A stretch of 64,000 nt of DNA, from NCBI RefSeq assembly GCF_019740315.1, contig NZ_JAHXZR010000001.1, positions 682,001-746,000 on the forward strand, written 5' to 3'. The notes below the pieces were generated by a model. It did not search any database, was not told the DNA's origin, and saw nothing but the letters and a program-made list of their open reading frames with translations. Source of the stretch: Oceanobacter mangrovi. Its GTDB lineage: Bacteria; Pseudomonadota; Gammaproteobacteria; Pseudomonadales; Oceanobacteraceae. The translations under genes were made by a program, and so were the position numbers. Shown here one piece after another: positions 45,029-54,121 of the stretch; the first letter of the stretch is position 1; each line of letters starts with the position of its first letter.

Positions 45029-45883
45029 TTACTTGCCTTGCTTGGACTTGTCGTAAGCCCCCAGACCTGGCTTGTAGGTCTTGTCGTCGATGAACTGCTT
45101 GATGCCTTCCTTGCGACCGTCGTTGTCGAAGAAGTTGGCCGCTTCCTGAGCACGTACCAGGAAGTCTTCAGCGTTGTCGTAGGTCATTTCCTGCACGCGA
45201 CGAACGGCGTCTTTGGTGGCTTTCAGGGCAACCGGGTTTTTCGCTTTCAGGACTTCACACACTTCAGTCACGCGAGCCTTCAGCTGGTCAGCTGGCACGG
45301 CTTCGTTGATCAGGCCCCATTCAGCAGCAGTCTTGCCAGTGATGTTTTCGCCCATCATGGAGTGGTACATGGCGTTACGGAACGACAGCAGGTCGGTAGC
45401 CACCTTGGTCGCGCCGCCGCCAGGCAGGATGCCCCAGTTAATTTCAGACAGACCGAACTGAACGTCTTCAGCCGCGAACGCCAGGTCACAGGCGTACAGC
45501 GGGCCGTAACCGCCACCGAAGCACCAGCCGTTGACCATGGCGATGGTTGGCTTCTGGTACCAACGCAGACGACGCCACCAGCCGTAGGATTCACGCTGGG
45601 CACCACGGGTCGCACCCAGGCCTTTACCTTCGTTTTCACGGAAGTATTCCTTCAGGTCCATACCGGCCGTCCAGGCAGTACCTTCACCGGTCAGTACCAG
45701 TACGCTGACTTCCGGATCGAATTCCAGCTTGTCCAGTACACGCATCATCTGACGGTTCAGTTTTGGGCTCATGCAGTTACGCTTTTCTGCGCGGTTAAAG
45801 CTGACCCAGGCGATGCCGTTGGAAACTTCGTAGGCAACGGTATCGATTTCGTCCTGCGGGATGTCTTTTTCGTAAATGCTCAT
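45029..45883 (-). CDS. ech: Feruloyl-CoA hydratase/lyase (copy 1)
   Basis: Hydrates feruloyl-CoA and cleaves it to vanillin and acetyl-CoA. Crotonase fold, 284 residues from the ATG at 45883 (MSIYEKDIPQ). Matches Pseudomonas HCHL: RAEKRNCMSPKLNRQMM, WTAGMDLKEYFRE, MVNGWCFGGG and catalytic Glu147 (GLSEINWG; Glu143 of HCHL). Tyr80 corresponds to HCHL Tyr75, but the HCHL Tyr239 position is Val243. It differs from copy 2 by two residues (I24V, F241Y). Follows vdh1 across a 187-bp gap with short tandem repeats. Confidence 0.94.
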   Translation of the reverse strand: MSIYEKDIPQDEIDTVAYEVSNGIAWVSFNRAEKRNCMSPKLNRQMMRVLDKLEFDPEVSVLVLTGEGTAWTAGMDLKEYFRENEGKGLGATRGAQRESYGWWRRLRWYQKPTIAMVNGWCFGGGYGPLYACDLAFAAEDVQFGLSEINWGILPGGGATKVATDLLSFRNAMYHSMMGENITGKTAAEWGLINEAVPADQLKARVTEVCEVLKAKNPVALKATKDAVRRVQEMTYDNAEDFLVRAQEAANFFDNDGRKEGIKQFIDDKTYKPGLGAYDKSKQGK

Positions 45884-46016
45884 AGCAAAAACCTTATTGG
45901 ATTCTTGTTGTTTAGCCGCCTGATCATGGCCTGACAGCGCGCTGGTCATACCACGGCCAGCGCACGGACGAGATCAGACGGTCGGGTTAGTCTTTAGCCT
46001 GGCCGCCGTTTAGATC

Positions 46017-46077
46017 GGCCAGTTTTAAATTGGCCAGTTTTAAATTGGCCAGTTTTAAATTGGCCAGTGTTTAAATT
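46017..46077. repeat. Four tandem 15-16-bp repeats overlapping the vdh1 stop codon
   Basis: GGCCAGTTTTAAATT at 46017-46031, 46032-46046 and 46047-46061, then a 16-bp variant (46062-46077) whose TTAAATT contains the vdh1 stop. Degenerate relatives (GTGTTTAGACTGGCC-like) occupy the corresponding place after vdh2 (about 62310-62355). Each unit can add an in-frame or out-of-frame TAA; length change by slippage is possible. Confidence 0.85.
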
Positions 46078-47468
46078 GGATAGTGGCTCGGCTCGGTTTC
46101 CATGGTGATCCAGCGCAGTTCAGAGAACTGGTCGATACCCGCCTTGCCACCAAAACGGCCGTAACCGGACGCGCCAACACCACCGAATGGCATCTGGGCT
46201 TCGTCGTGGACGGTGGCACCGTTGATGTGACAGATACCGGAATGGATCTGCTTGGCCACTTTCATACCGCGAGCGGTGTTCTGGGTGAACACGGACGCGC
46301 TCAGACCGTATTCGCTGTCGTTGGCGATGCGGATTGCATCCGCTTCGTCCTTGGCGATGATCATGGCGCAAATCGGTCCGAAGCTTTCTTCGCTGTAAAT
46401 GCGCATTTCCTTGGTGACGTTGCCCAGCAGCGTGGCTGGCATCAGCACGGAATCGGCTTTACCGCCGGTCAGCAGGGTGGCGCCTTTGGCAACGGCGTCG
46501 TCGATCAGGTCGTTAACCTTGGAAGCGGTCTTCAGATCCACCACGGCACCCAGCGGGGTGTTGCCTTCACGTGGGTCGCCGGTCTTCATGGAAGCAACTT
46601 TCTCTGCCAGTTTGGCAGCGAAGGCTTCAGCCACAGACTCAACCACCACCAGACGTTCGGTCGACATACAGATCTGACCCTGGTTCATGTAGGCACCGAA
46701 AGACGCGGCTTTCACAGCTTCGTCGAGGTCAGCATCTTCCAGTACAACGAATGGAGCCTTGCCGCCCAGTTCCAGCAGACAGGGCTTCAGGTGCTCAGCG
46801 GCACGCTTGGCGATGATGCGACCGACTTCGGTAGAACCGGTGAAGTTGATGCGTTTCACTTCCGGCGCGTCGATCAGGGCGCCAACCACCTCGCCAGCAT
46901 CAGCGGGCGCGTTGGTTACGTAGTTCACGGTACCTTCCGGGAAACCGGCTTCAGCCAGGGCTTCAATGATCAGCGAGTGAGTCCGTGGACAGATTTCAGA
47001 ACACTTCAGAATCACCGAGTTACCACACGCCAGCGCTGTGGATACTGCTCGAACGCCAAGGATTACCGGCGCGTTCCACGGCGCAATGCCGAGGATCACA
47101 CCAACAGGCTGACGCACGGCCATGGCCAGACAGCCAGGCTTGTCAGACGGAATGATTTCACCAGAAATTTGCGTCGTCAGGGAGGCGGCTTCACGCAGCA
47201 TGGAAGTCGCCAGCATCACGTTAAAACCGGCCCAACCCGCGGTGGCACCAATTTCGTTAGCCATGGCATCGATGAAATCGGCCTGACGGGCAGCCAGCGC
47301 ATCGGCGGCTTTCATCAGGACAGTACGACGGGCGTTAGGACCCATTTCTGACCAGGCTTTAAAGCCTTTCTGGGCAGTGGCGGTGACGGCAGCAATGTCG
47401 CTGGCCTGCATGGCTACGGCGGTGCTGGCAACCTCGCCAGTAAGCGGGTTCAGACGTTCGAAATTCAT
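46071..47468 (-). CDS. vdh: Vanillin dehydrogenase (copy 1)
   Basis: NAD-dependent aldehyde dehydrogenase oxidising vanillin and 4-hydroxybenzaldehyde to the acids. ALDH features: PWNAPVILGVRA, FTGSTEVGRIIA, general base Glu in LELGGKAPFV and nucleophile Cys in NQGQICMSTERL. 465 residues from the ATG at 47468; GGAGATAACC precedes it. First gene of vdh1-ech1-fcs1. Differs from copy 2 by five residues by eye (Lys37/Glu37, two Val/Ile, Arg/Gln in ICPRTH, Ser/Gly near the C-terminus). Confidence 0.93.
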   Translation of the reverse strand: MNFERLNPLTGEVASTAVAMQASDIAAVTATAQKGFKAWSEMGPNARRTVLMKAADALAARQADFIDAMANEIGATAGWAGFNVMLATSMLREAASLTTQISGEIIPSDKPGCLAMAVRQPVGVILGIAPWNAPVILGVRAVSTALACGNSVILKCSEICPRTHSLIIEALAEAGFPEGTVNYVTNAPADAGEVVGALIDAPEVKRINFTGSTEVGRIIAKRAAEHLKPCLLELGGKAPFVVLEDADLDEAVKAASFGAYMNQGQICMSTERLVVVESVAEAFAAKLAEKVASMKTGDPREGNTPLGAVVDLKTASKVNDLIDDAVAKGATLLTGGKADSVLMPATLLGNVTKEMRIYSEESFGPICAMIIAKDEADAIRIANDSEYGLSASVFTQNTARGMKVAKQIHSGICHINGATVHDEAQMPFGGVGASGYGRFGGKAGIDQFSELRWITMETEPSHYPI

Positions 47469-47985
47469 GGTTATCTCCGTTTTTATTTTGTATCGATAAC
47501 GTTGTGGTTCTGGCTGATGGCCGTGCTCTGGCCACTGGACAGTTTTGACTGCAAACAACCCTGGTAGTGCCTTGGCTGACCGGAGCTGGATACTTTGAAC
47601 GAATTTGCGTTTGTTATTGTTGGTTATGTTTGTTGGTCAGAAATATAGTTTGGCATTGCAACAATGTTCAAGAGCTTTGTGAAAATCATTCACACCTGGG
47701 CCCGGAAAGCAGTTTGGCGTGAAATGTTGCATATTTCCCGAGAAGCAGAGTGTTGGTTTATTAACCCTTTGATAAATAAAGTAAAAAACAGGTTTTTGTC
47801 ATTATATGTATGACCCCTGATGGACCCTGTATAGGCACTTTCGTAGTCGTATATGGAAATAACTGTTGTTGACTTAAACAATATACCAACAGAAACTCGG
47901 TTCCAGGCTCAGTGTTCTGATGGAAGACCAACCCTGCCCGGGAAGACACTGGCTACTACTTATAAAAATAATTCAGGGCCTCACA
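47469..47985. other. 517-bp divergent vdh1 / TRAP intergenic region
   Basis: No gene seen. Contains the vdh1 promoter (47642-47671) and, on the TRAP side, a TGTTGTT-GACTTA-AACAAT inverted repeat (47864-47882) related to the vdh promoter blocks. A/T-rich as expected for promoters. Confidence 0.5.
47642..47671 (-). promoter_or_regulatory. Candidate sigma-70 promoter/operator of vdh1 cluster
   Basis: Minus strand: -35 TTGAAC, 18-bp spacer ATTGTTGCAATGCCAAAC, -10 TATATT. The spacer contains a CATTG-TTG-CAATG palindrome. The vdh2 promoter (63875-63904) has the same -10, spacing and ATTGTTG...AAAC frame. A MarR-family regulator encoded nearby (50547) could bind here. About 170 bp upstream of the vdh1 start. 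Confidence 0.6.
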
Positions 47986-49023
47986 ATGAAAATCAAAACG
48001 CTGTTGCTGTCAGCGGGAATCACGCTGGGCGGTATGGTGACTGCCACTGCTCAGGCTGCCGAAGCCGAATACTCTTTCAAACTTCATCACATGCTGCCAC
48101 CAATGGCTGCTGCGCATACCAAATTCCTGCAGCCCTGGGCTGAAAAGGTGATGAAGGAATCTAACGGTCGTATCAAGATTGATATTTTCCCGGCCATGCA
48201 GATGGGTGGCACGCCACCACAGCTGTTTGACCAGGCCCGCAAGGGCGTTGCTGACATCACCTGGACCGTTGCAGGCTACACCCCGGGTCGTTTCCCGAAA
48301 GGTGGCGTGTTTGAGCTGCCATTTATCCCTGCCAACGCTGAAATCACCAGCATGGCGCTGCAGGAATACGCTGAGCAGGAAATGCAGGATGAACTGTCAG
48401 ACGTACACCTGTTAGCCTTGCATACTCACAAGCCTGGTGCGCTGCATGCCCGCGACGGTCTGATCAAAACCATTGATGATCTGAAAGATCTCAAGGTCCG
48501 TGCACCGAACAAGGCGATGGCCAAGGTGTTTGAAGACACGGGCTCCAGCGTGATCTTTATGCCGGTAACCCAGATGACCAGCGCGCTGTCGAAAGGTGTG
48601 CTGGACGTGGCTGTACTGCCATTTGAAGTGGTTGCACCACTGAAAATCTACGAACAAACCACCTATCACACCGAGATCAAGGGTGATCGTGGTTTGTATG
48701 CCCAGTTCTTTGTGTTCAGCATGAACAAGAAGGCATACGAAAGTCTGCCTGCAGATTTGCAGAAAGTGATCGACAATAACTCAGGTATCGAGCTGGCCCA
48801 GAAGATCGGACGCCTGTACGACGAGAATGATGAGGTTGGTCGCGAACGTGCAGTGCAGAACGGCAACAAGTTCTACACCATGCCTGAGGCAGAAGTGGCA
48901 CGCTGGAAAGAGCGTACCCGTCCGGTGACGGCAGAATGGATCAAGAGCATGGATGATGGCCAGCGTTTATATGACAAGGCGGTCGCTCTGATCAGCAAGT
49001 ATCAGAAGCAACTGGAAAACTGA
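47986..49023 (+). CDS. TRAP transporter substrate-binding protein (DctP family, copy 1)
   Basis: Periplasmic solute-binding protein, 345 residues, with Sec signal (MKIKTLLLSAGITLGGMVTATAQAAEA). Typical DctP segments: FKLHHMLPPMAAAHTKFLQPWAEKV read in pieces, MQMGGTPPQLFDQARKGVADI and VRAPNKAMAKVF with the ligand-carboxylate Arg. Starts at the ATG at 47986. Followed by a close paralogue at 49201. No DctQ/DctM membrane genes are adjacent. Hydroxycinnamate or another aromatic acid is the likely ligand from context only. Confidence 0.9.
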   Translation: MKIKTLLLSAGITLGGMVTATAQAAEAEYSFKLHHMLPPMAAAHTKFLQPWAEKVMKESNGRIKIDIFPAMQMGGTPPQLFDQARKGVADITWTVAGYTPGRFPKGGVFELPFIPANAEITSMALQEYAEQEMQDELSDVHLLALHTHKPGALHARDGLIKTIDDLKDLKVRAPNKAMAKVFEDTGSSVIFMPVTQMTSALSKGVLDVAVLPFEVVAPLKIYEQTTYHTEIKGDRGLYAQFFVFSMNKKAYESLPADLQKVIDNNSGIELAQKIGRLYDENDEVGRERAVQNGNKFYTMPEAEVARWKERTRPVTAEWIKSMDDGQRLYDKAVALISKYQKQLEN

Positions 49024-49200
49024 TATAGCCGGAGCCTGAGCTGTTTTATCGGAGGCTGTCGGCCGTACGAAGGCACGTGCGGGTGAGGGTTCCATGCGTT
49101 AATGATGAGCCTGCAGTCGCCAGGCCAACCTTGATGGTACTGTCGGGTTGGTCTGGCGGTAGCGTCATAACACTTATAAAAACAACAAGGTATTAACACA

Positions 49201-50238
49201 ATGAAAATGAAGACTTTGCTGCTTTCCCTGGGGATTGCTGCCGGTAGCTTGTCTGCTGCTGGTGCCAACGCAGCTGCCGAATACACTTTCAAGCTCCACC
49301 ATTTCCTGCCGCCGATGTCGATGGCTCACCGTGACTTCCTTGCTCCATGGGCTGAGAAAATCAAAAAGGAATCCAACGGCCGTATCGATATTGAGGTTTA
49401 TCCAGCCATGCAGCTGGGCGGCAAACCACCACAATTGTTCGACCAGGTGCGCAAGGGCGTTGTTGATATCAGCTGGACTGTGGCTGGTTACACGCCGGGC
49501 CGTTTCCCGAAAGGCGAAGTCTTTGAACTGCCGTTCATGGCGACCAGTGCTGAAGTAACCAGCATGGCGATCCAGGAATACGGCAGCAAGGAAATGCAGA
49601 AAGAGCTGGCCGACGTCCACGTGCTGGCGCTCCATACCCATGCTCCGGGGTCGCTGCATTCCCGCAACAAAATGATCAAAACCATGGATGACCTGGCCGA
49701 CATGAAAGTGCGGGCACCAAACAAGGCGATGGCGGAAGCTTTCAGCAATGTTGGTTCCAGCCCGATCTTTATGCCGGTAACCCAGATGACCAGCGCACTG
49801 TCAAAAGGCATTCTGGATGTCGCTGCACTGCCATTTGAAGTTGTCGCGCCAATGAAAATCTATGAGCTGGCAACTAACCATACTGAAATCAAGGGCGAGC
49901 GTGGTCTGTACGCCCAGTTCTTTATCTTCAGCATGAACAAAAAGGTTTATGAGAGCCTGCCTGCTGATCTGCAAAAAGTGATCGATAACAACTCAGGTAT
50001 CGAACTGTCACAACACATCGGCCAGCTGTTCGACAAGTCTGAACAGTGGGGTTATGACATTGCCAAGAAAAACGGCAACAGCTTCTACAGTCTGCCTGCA
50101 ACCGAAGTTAAACGCTGGCAAGACGCCATGCAGTCTGTCACCGATGACTGGATTGCCGACATGGGCCCGGAAGGCAAGCGTCTGTATGACGAAGCCAACG
50201 GCCTGATCAGCAAGTACCAGAAACAGGTTGGTAAATAA
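49201..50238 (+). CDS. TRAP transporter substrate-binding protein (DctP family, copy 2)
   Basis: Paralogue of the previous gene, same length (345 residues) and about 70% identical by eye, with Sec signal (MKMKTLLLSLGIAAGSLSAAGANAAA). Conserved MQLGGKPPQLFDQVRKGVVDI, VRAPNKAMAEAF and ALPFEVVAPMKIYE. The pair clearly arose by tandem duplication. The binding-pocket Arg is kept in both. Different ligand preferences are possible. Confidence 0.9.
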   Translation: MKMKTLLLSLGIAAGSLSAAGANAAAEYTFKLHHFLPPMSMAHRDFLAPWAEKIKKESNGRIDIEVYPAMQLGGKPPQLFDQVRKGVVDISWTVAGYTPGRFPKGEVFELPFMATSAEVTSMAIQEYGSKEMQKELADVHVLALHTHAPGSLHSRNKMIKTMDDLADMKVRAPNKAMAEAFSNVGSSPIFMPVTQMTSALSKGILDVAALPFEVVAPMKIYELATNHTEIKGERGLYAQFFIFSMNKKVYESLPADLQKVIDNNSGIELSQHIGQLFDKSEQWGYDIAKKNGNSFYSLPATEVKRWQDAMQSVTDDWIADMGPEGKRLYDEANGLISKYQKQVGK

Positions 50239-50546
50239 GCCGCTTGTCTGAAGCTGTGAGGCTGGCGGGTTCCCGGCACCGGAATCCGTCAGGCTGGCAG
50301 CCTCTATAAATGAGCCGCCCGGATTGTGCTCGCGGGTGGCTCACCCTGCCGATGATTGTCGGACTGATTCCAATAATAAATTGAACCGGTATGACGGTTT
50401 GAATAGCGTTTTTTAAAGCTGCATTTTGGCAAATAGTACTGCTGTTTAAATCAGGCTGACGCAATTAACCAGCCGTTTGATGTTTTCGCTGTATCGGTTT
50501 GTTACTATTTCGCGGATTTTTCCCGCCACAGACAAGTATTTCGCCA

Positions 50547-51011
50547 ATGGCTGCTTCAGACTCCCATGCTGACTCACTGGATTTCGGCATTCTTCATGAA
50601 TTGATTGGTTACCGGTTGCGCCGCGCCCAGCTGGTATTTTTCAACAGCTTTGCCGACGCCTGTAATGATTTGGGGATCAGCCCCGGATTATTTGGCGTAC
50701 TGGTCCTGGTTAAACAGAATCCCGGTCGCACCCAGACCGCGATCGCCCAGGCAATGGGTAATGACCGCTCGGCGATGGTATCGGCGGTTGATCGGCTGGA
50801 AAAAAAGGATCTGGTTGAACGTCGTCCGTCCCAGAATGATCGCCGTTCCTATGCCCTTTACCTGACTGCCAATGGTGAGGCCTTTTACGACCGCCTGGTT
50901 GAACGGGTATTGCAGCACGAACACGCGCTCGAAGGCGTGCTGCGCCCGGGTGAAAAAGACCTGCTGATCGATATTCTCTCTCGCTTGTGCGCAGGTTCGG
51001 CAAAAGGCTGA
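50547..51011 (+). CDS. MarR-family regulator (FerC-like)
   Basis: 154-residue winged-helix regulator from the ATG at 50547 (MAASDSHADSLDF). MarR core: ISPGLFGVLVLVKQNPGRTQTAIAQAMGNDRSAMVSAVDRLEKKDLVERRPSQNDRRSYALYLT read in pieces. In Sphingobium and Pseudomonas, MarR proteins of this kind repress hydroxycinnamate genes and are released by hydroxycinnamoyl-CoA. Position inside the ferulate island makes it the best candidate regulator of both vdh clusters and the esterase. Confidence 0.87.
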   Translation: MAASDSHADSLDFGILHELIGYRLRRAQLVFFNSFADACNDLGISPGLFGVLVLVKQNPGRTQTAIAQAMGNDRSAMVSAVDRLEKKDLVERRPSQNDRRSYALYLTANGEAFYDRLVERVLQHEHALEGVLRPGEKDLLIDILSRLCAGSAKG

Positions 51012-51452
51012 TCCTGCTGGTCAGGGCGTTAATGCCCTGACGCTGCAACTCCTGGTTACCCATTTCCTGCTGCCACCAGATCCCGACCCGGTTGTCCGAC
51101 AGCAACCCTGGCAGGGCTTCCTGCGCCTTTGAAACCATAAAAATCTTGTGGGTCTATTTCTGGTTAATCTGTCATTTTCTGTAGTTGATTATATTTAAAC
51201 GTCAATTATGGATGTGGGTTAAATCAGGACTGATTCGATTTTATTTATATCTTTCTATGACTCTGTCTCGAAACTATACATTATTGATTTTTATGGAAAT
51301 TTATACATATCAATATTGATATATATGGCTTGAATATGAGCGTAATACCAATGGCTATTTGCGAAAAACTTATTGGATGATGGCATTGGTAAGGCAAACA
51401 ATTGTTGTTGCATAAAACAATAACAATGCAATTCTGATGGAGCATAATAAAA
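51012..51452. other. 441-bp intergenic region upstream of feruloyl esterase
   Basis: No gene supported. The first 130 bp can be read on the minus strand as a protein-like fragment, but nothing identifies it. From about 51150 the DNA is A/T-rich and ends with the ATTGTT...AACAAT element (51401-51427) before the esterase start. Confidence 0.4.
51401..51427 (+). promoter_or_regulatory. Candidate operator upstream of feruloyl esterase
   Basis: ATTGTT (51401-51406) and AACAAT (51422-51427) form inverted arms around GTTGCATAAAACAAT. Related to the ATTGTTG blocks in the vdh1 and vdh2 promoters. Located 26-52 bp upstream of the ATG, where a repressor could block initiation. Probable FerC-like MarR site by inference. 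Confidence 0.4.
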
Positions 51453-53183
51453 ATGAACAAGCCTGGTACGCGCGCGTACGCGACCCTGGGCGCTGCCATT
51501 CTGGTAGCCAGCCTGGTCGGTTGCGGCTCTGACGATAACAAATCTTCCAATAAATCCATTCCGCAGCTTAGCGCTGCTACTGCTCAAACACTCACAGCCA
51601 GTTGTGATGGTCTGAGTGGCGTGCTGACGTTTGAAAACACCACCATCGACTCGGTATCCACCGTTGCGGCTGGCGACCTGACTCTGGGTGGTCATGACAT
51701 TGCTGAACACTGTCTGGTTACCGGTTCCATGTATCCGCGGACCAGTGAGGTTGACGGCAAGGATTACGCCATCGGTTTCCAGCTGCGTTTGCCGAAAGAC
51801 TGGAATGGCCGTTTCTATTATCAGGCCAACGGTGGTCTGGATGGCTCGGTGGTAACAGCACAAGGAGCCCTGGGTGGCGGCCCGGTAACCGGTGCGCTGG
51901 CGAAGGGCTTTGCCGTGATCAGCTCCGACGCTGGCCACTCGCCGGGTATTCCAACCTTTGGTTATGATCCCCAAGCGCGTCTGGACTATGGTTATCAGGC
52001 GGTTGCCAAGCTGACGCCAATGGCCAAGTCGATCATCGAACAGGTGTATGGCAAGGCGCCGGACCGCAGTTATTTTGGTGGCTGCTCCAACGGTGGTCGC
52101 CACACCATGGTGGCGGCAACCCGTTATGCCGATATGTATGACGGCTTCCTGGTCGGCGCACCGGGCTATCGTTTGCCAAAAGCCGCCGTGGCCAGCATCG
52201 CTGGTGCACAGCTTTACGCTTCCGTTGATGACACCGAAGCTTCCAACCTCAATGCGGCTTTCACTGCCGAAGAACGAACTTTGGTATCGGAACAGATTCT
52301 GGCTCAGTGCGACAGCCTGGATGGTCTGGAAGATGGCATGGTGCAGGATCACAAGGCCTGTCAGGAAGCCTTTGATCTGGACACCGATGTGCCAACCTGT
52401 GAATCCGGTCGTGATGGCACTTGTCTGACCGAACAGCAGAAAGAGGTGATTGCACAGATTTTTGCCGGTCCACAGACTTCTACGGGCGAAACCATTTACT
52501 CCTCCTTCCCGTTTGATACCGGTATCAATTCGTCCGGTGTGATGTTCTGGGAAACCTATGCGCCGCTGAATCTGGACTCCGGTGCGGTGGCGATGATCTT
52601 CAATGCACCACCGGTGGATCTGGCCGATTTCAACATCGCTAACTTCAACGGCTCTGATTTTGCCCTGACTTCAGACCTCGATGAGCTGGCAGCCAACACC
52701 GAAACCACCACCGAGCTGTACACCGAATCGGCCATGTCCTTTATGGCACCGCCGTCACCGGAAGATATGAGCACACTGAAAAACCGCGGCGCCAAGATCA
52801 TGGTTTACCACGGGGTTTCTGATGCCATCTTCTCGATTGATGATACTGAAGCCTGGTTGACCTCGCTGGAAGCAACCACGGGTGATGCCGAAGAGTTTGC
52901 CCGTTTGTATCCAGTGCCTGGCATGGGCCACTGCAGTGGCGGTCCGGCGACTGACCAGTTCGACATGCTGAGCCCACTGGTGGCCTGGGTAGAACAGGGT
53001 GAAGCACCGCAGGAAATCATTGCCACTGCGCGTGGTACCGGCAATGTGGGCGGCGAAAACAGCGAAATTCCTGAAGATTGGGCCGCTGACCGTACTCGTC
53101 CGCTGTGTCCTTTCCCGCAGGTCGCTCGCTATAACGGCAGTGGCGATGTCGACTCTGCTGACAGCTTCACTTGCGCTGAGTAA
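51453..53183 (+). CDS. Tannase/feruloyl esterase-family lipoprotein
   Basis: Hydrolyses esters of hydroxycinnamic or gallic acids outside the cytoplasm. 576 residues. The leader ends in a lipobox (LVASLVGCGSDD, Cys24), predicting a lipid-anchored protein. The family CS-D-HC motif is visible: Cys211-Ser212 in FGGCSNGGRHTM, Asp in GVSDAIFSI, and His-Cys in GMGHCSGG. GGAG precedes the ATG. Location between ferulate clusters supports feruloyl esterase activity, which would feed the two fcs-ech-vdh routes. Confidence 0.9.
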   Translation: MNKPGTRAYATLGAAILVASLVGCGSDDNKSSNKSIPQLSAATAQTLTASCDGLSGVLTFENTTIDSVSTVAAGDLTLGGHDIAEHCLVTGSMYPRTSEVDGKDYAIGFQLRLPKDWNGRFYYQANGGLDGSVVTAQGALGGGPVTGALAKGFAVISSDAGHSPGIPTFGYDPQARLDYGYQAVAKLTPMAKSIIEQVYGKAPDRSYFGGCSNGGRHTMVAATRYADMYDGFLVGAPGYRLPKAAVASIAGAQLYASVDDTEASNLNAAFTAEERTLVSEQILAQCDSLDGLEDGMVQDHKACQEAFDLDTDVPTCESGRDGTCLTEQQKEVIAQIFAGPQTSTGETIYSSFPFDTGINSSGVMFWETYAPLNLDSGAVAMIFNAPPVDLADFNIANFNGSDFALTSDLDELAANTETTTELYTESAMSFMAPPSPEDMSTLKNRGAKIMVYHGVSDAIFSIDDTEAWLTSLEATTGDAEEFARLYPVPGMGHCSGGPATDQFDMLSPLVAWVEQGEAPQEIIATARGTGNVGGENSEIPEDWAADRTRPLCPFPQVARYNGSGDVDSADSFTCAE

Positions 53184-53368
53184 GTGAAGGTGCCCATAGG
53201 GATGTGGGTCCAATTGGCGTAAATCCAGCACTGGCGGTTATTCTCCGTAACCGTCAGTGTTGGCATTTGCATGCCGCAAAACTCTTTTCAGAGCCGCTCT
53301 TGTTGCTTCTACAGGCGCTGTTTGAGACCGTTTAGTCTCCAAATAACCGCCCAGACAGGAAGCCAAGC

Positions 53369-53974
53369 ATGACAGTGGTGCTGCAAACCGTATCCGGCCG
53401 TGAGCTCGACGCCTACGTGAACGATCTTGCCCGGCTGCGTATTCAGATCTTCCGCGACTACCCCTATTTGTATGATGGCAGCGAAGCCTACGAACAGGAT
53501 TATCTGCAAACCTATCTGGCATCCGGCAACGCCATGGCGGTATTGGCGCTGGATCACAACTTGCCAGCAGGGCAGCAGGTTGTAGGCGCTTCGACTGGCG
53601 TGCCGATGGCTGACGAGAACGATGAATTTCGCGTACCGTTTGAAGCAGCCGGGATTAATACCGAACGGCTGTTCTATTGTGGAGAATCCGTGCTGCTGCC
53701 AAAGTACCGTGGCCAGGGCATCTACAAGGGATTTTTCGCCGGCCGTGAAGCTTATGTCCGTTCACTCGGTGGTTTTGAAACCATCTGCTTTTGTGGCGTG
53801 GTACGGCCTGCAAACCATCCATTAAAACCCGCGGATTATGTGCCGCTGGACGATATCTGGCGCCACTTTGGTTATGCGCCACGGCCGGACCTGCAGGCCA
53901 GTTATCCCTGGAAAGACATTGATCAGCAGACTGCAACCGAACACCCGATGATGTTTTGGCTCAAGCCGCTGTGA
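53369..53974 (+). CDS. GNAT-family acetyltransferase
   Basis: 201 residues, GNAT fold with acetyl-CoA pyrophosphate motif in PKYRGQGIYKGFF. Substrate unknown. Followed 147 bp later by a nitrilase-family gene; fused GNAT-nitrilase proteins are known, so the pair may act together. Repeats lie on both sides. Confidence 0.8.
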   Translation: MTVVLQTVSGRELDAYVNDLARLRIQIFRDYPYLYDGSEAYEQDYLQTYLASGNAMAVLALDHNLPAGQQVVGASTGVPMADENDEFRVPFEAAGINTERLFYCGESVLLPKYRGQGIYKGFFAGREAYVRSLGGFETICFCGVVRPANHPLKPADYVPLDDIWRHFGYAPRPDLQASYPWKDIDQQTATEHPMMFWLKPL

Positions 53975-53980
53975 CAGGCG

Positions 53981-54075
53981 GTTAGGTTGCGCCCAACATT
54001 ACCCCGGTTGGGCGATGGGCACGGCCCATCCTGCGGGGCGTGACAGGTAGGTTGGGGCATGCCCAACATGACCCA
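53981..54075. repeat. GTTGGGC-type palindromic repeats
   Basis: Inverted copies of GGTTAGGTTGCGCCCAAC and GGTAGGTTGGGGCATGCCCAAC around a GGGCACGGCCC core. A shorter relative is at 21030-21070. Non-coding. Confidence 0.6.
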
Positions 54076-54121
54076 TGTGAACAAAACGAAAACCCGATTT
54101 ATAAACGACTGTTAGAAGACT

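Noticed and set aside
45029-45934. Long antisense open frames over ech1, ech2, vdh1 and vdh2 (300-440 codons)
   Set aside because: Strong codon bias on the coding strand creates stop-free antisense frames; the same shadows recur at both copies and have His/Gly/Val-rich composition unlike real proteins.
51012-51138. Protein-like minus-strand reading (VSKAQEALPGLLSDNRVG...) downstream of the MarR gene
   Set aside because: It could be a gene remnant, but I cannot name a family, and the frame runs on antisense to the MarR gene. A protein search of the 51012-51138 translation would settle it.
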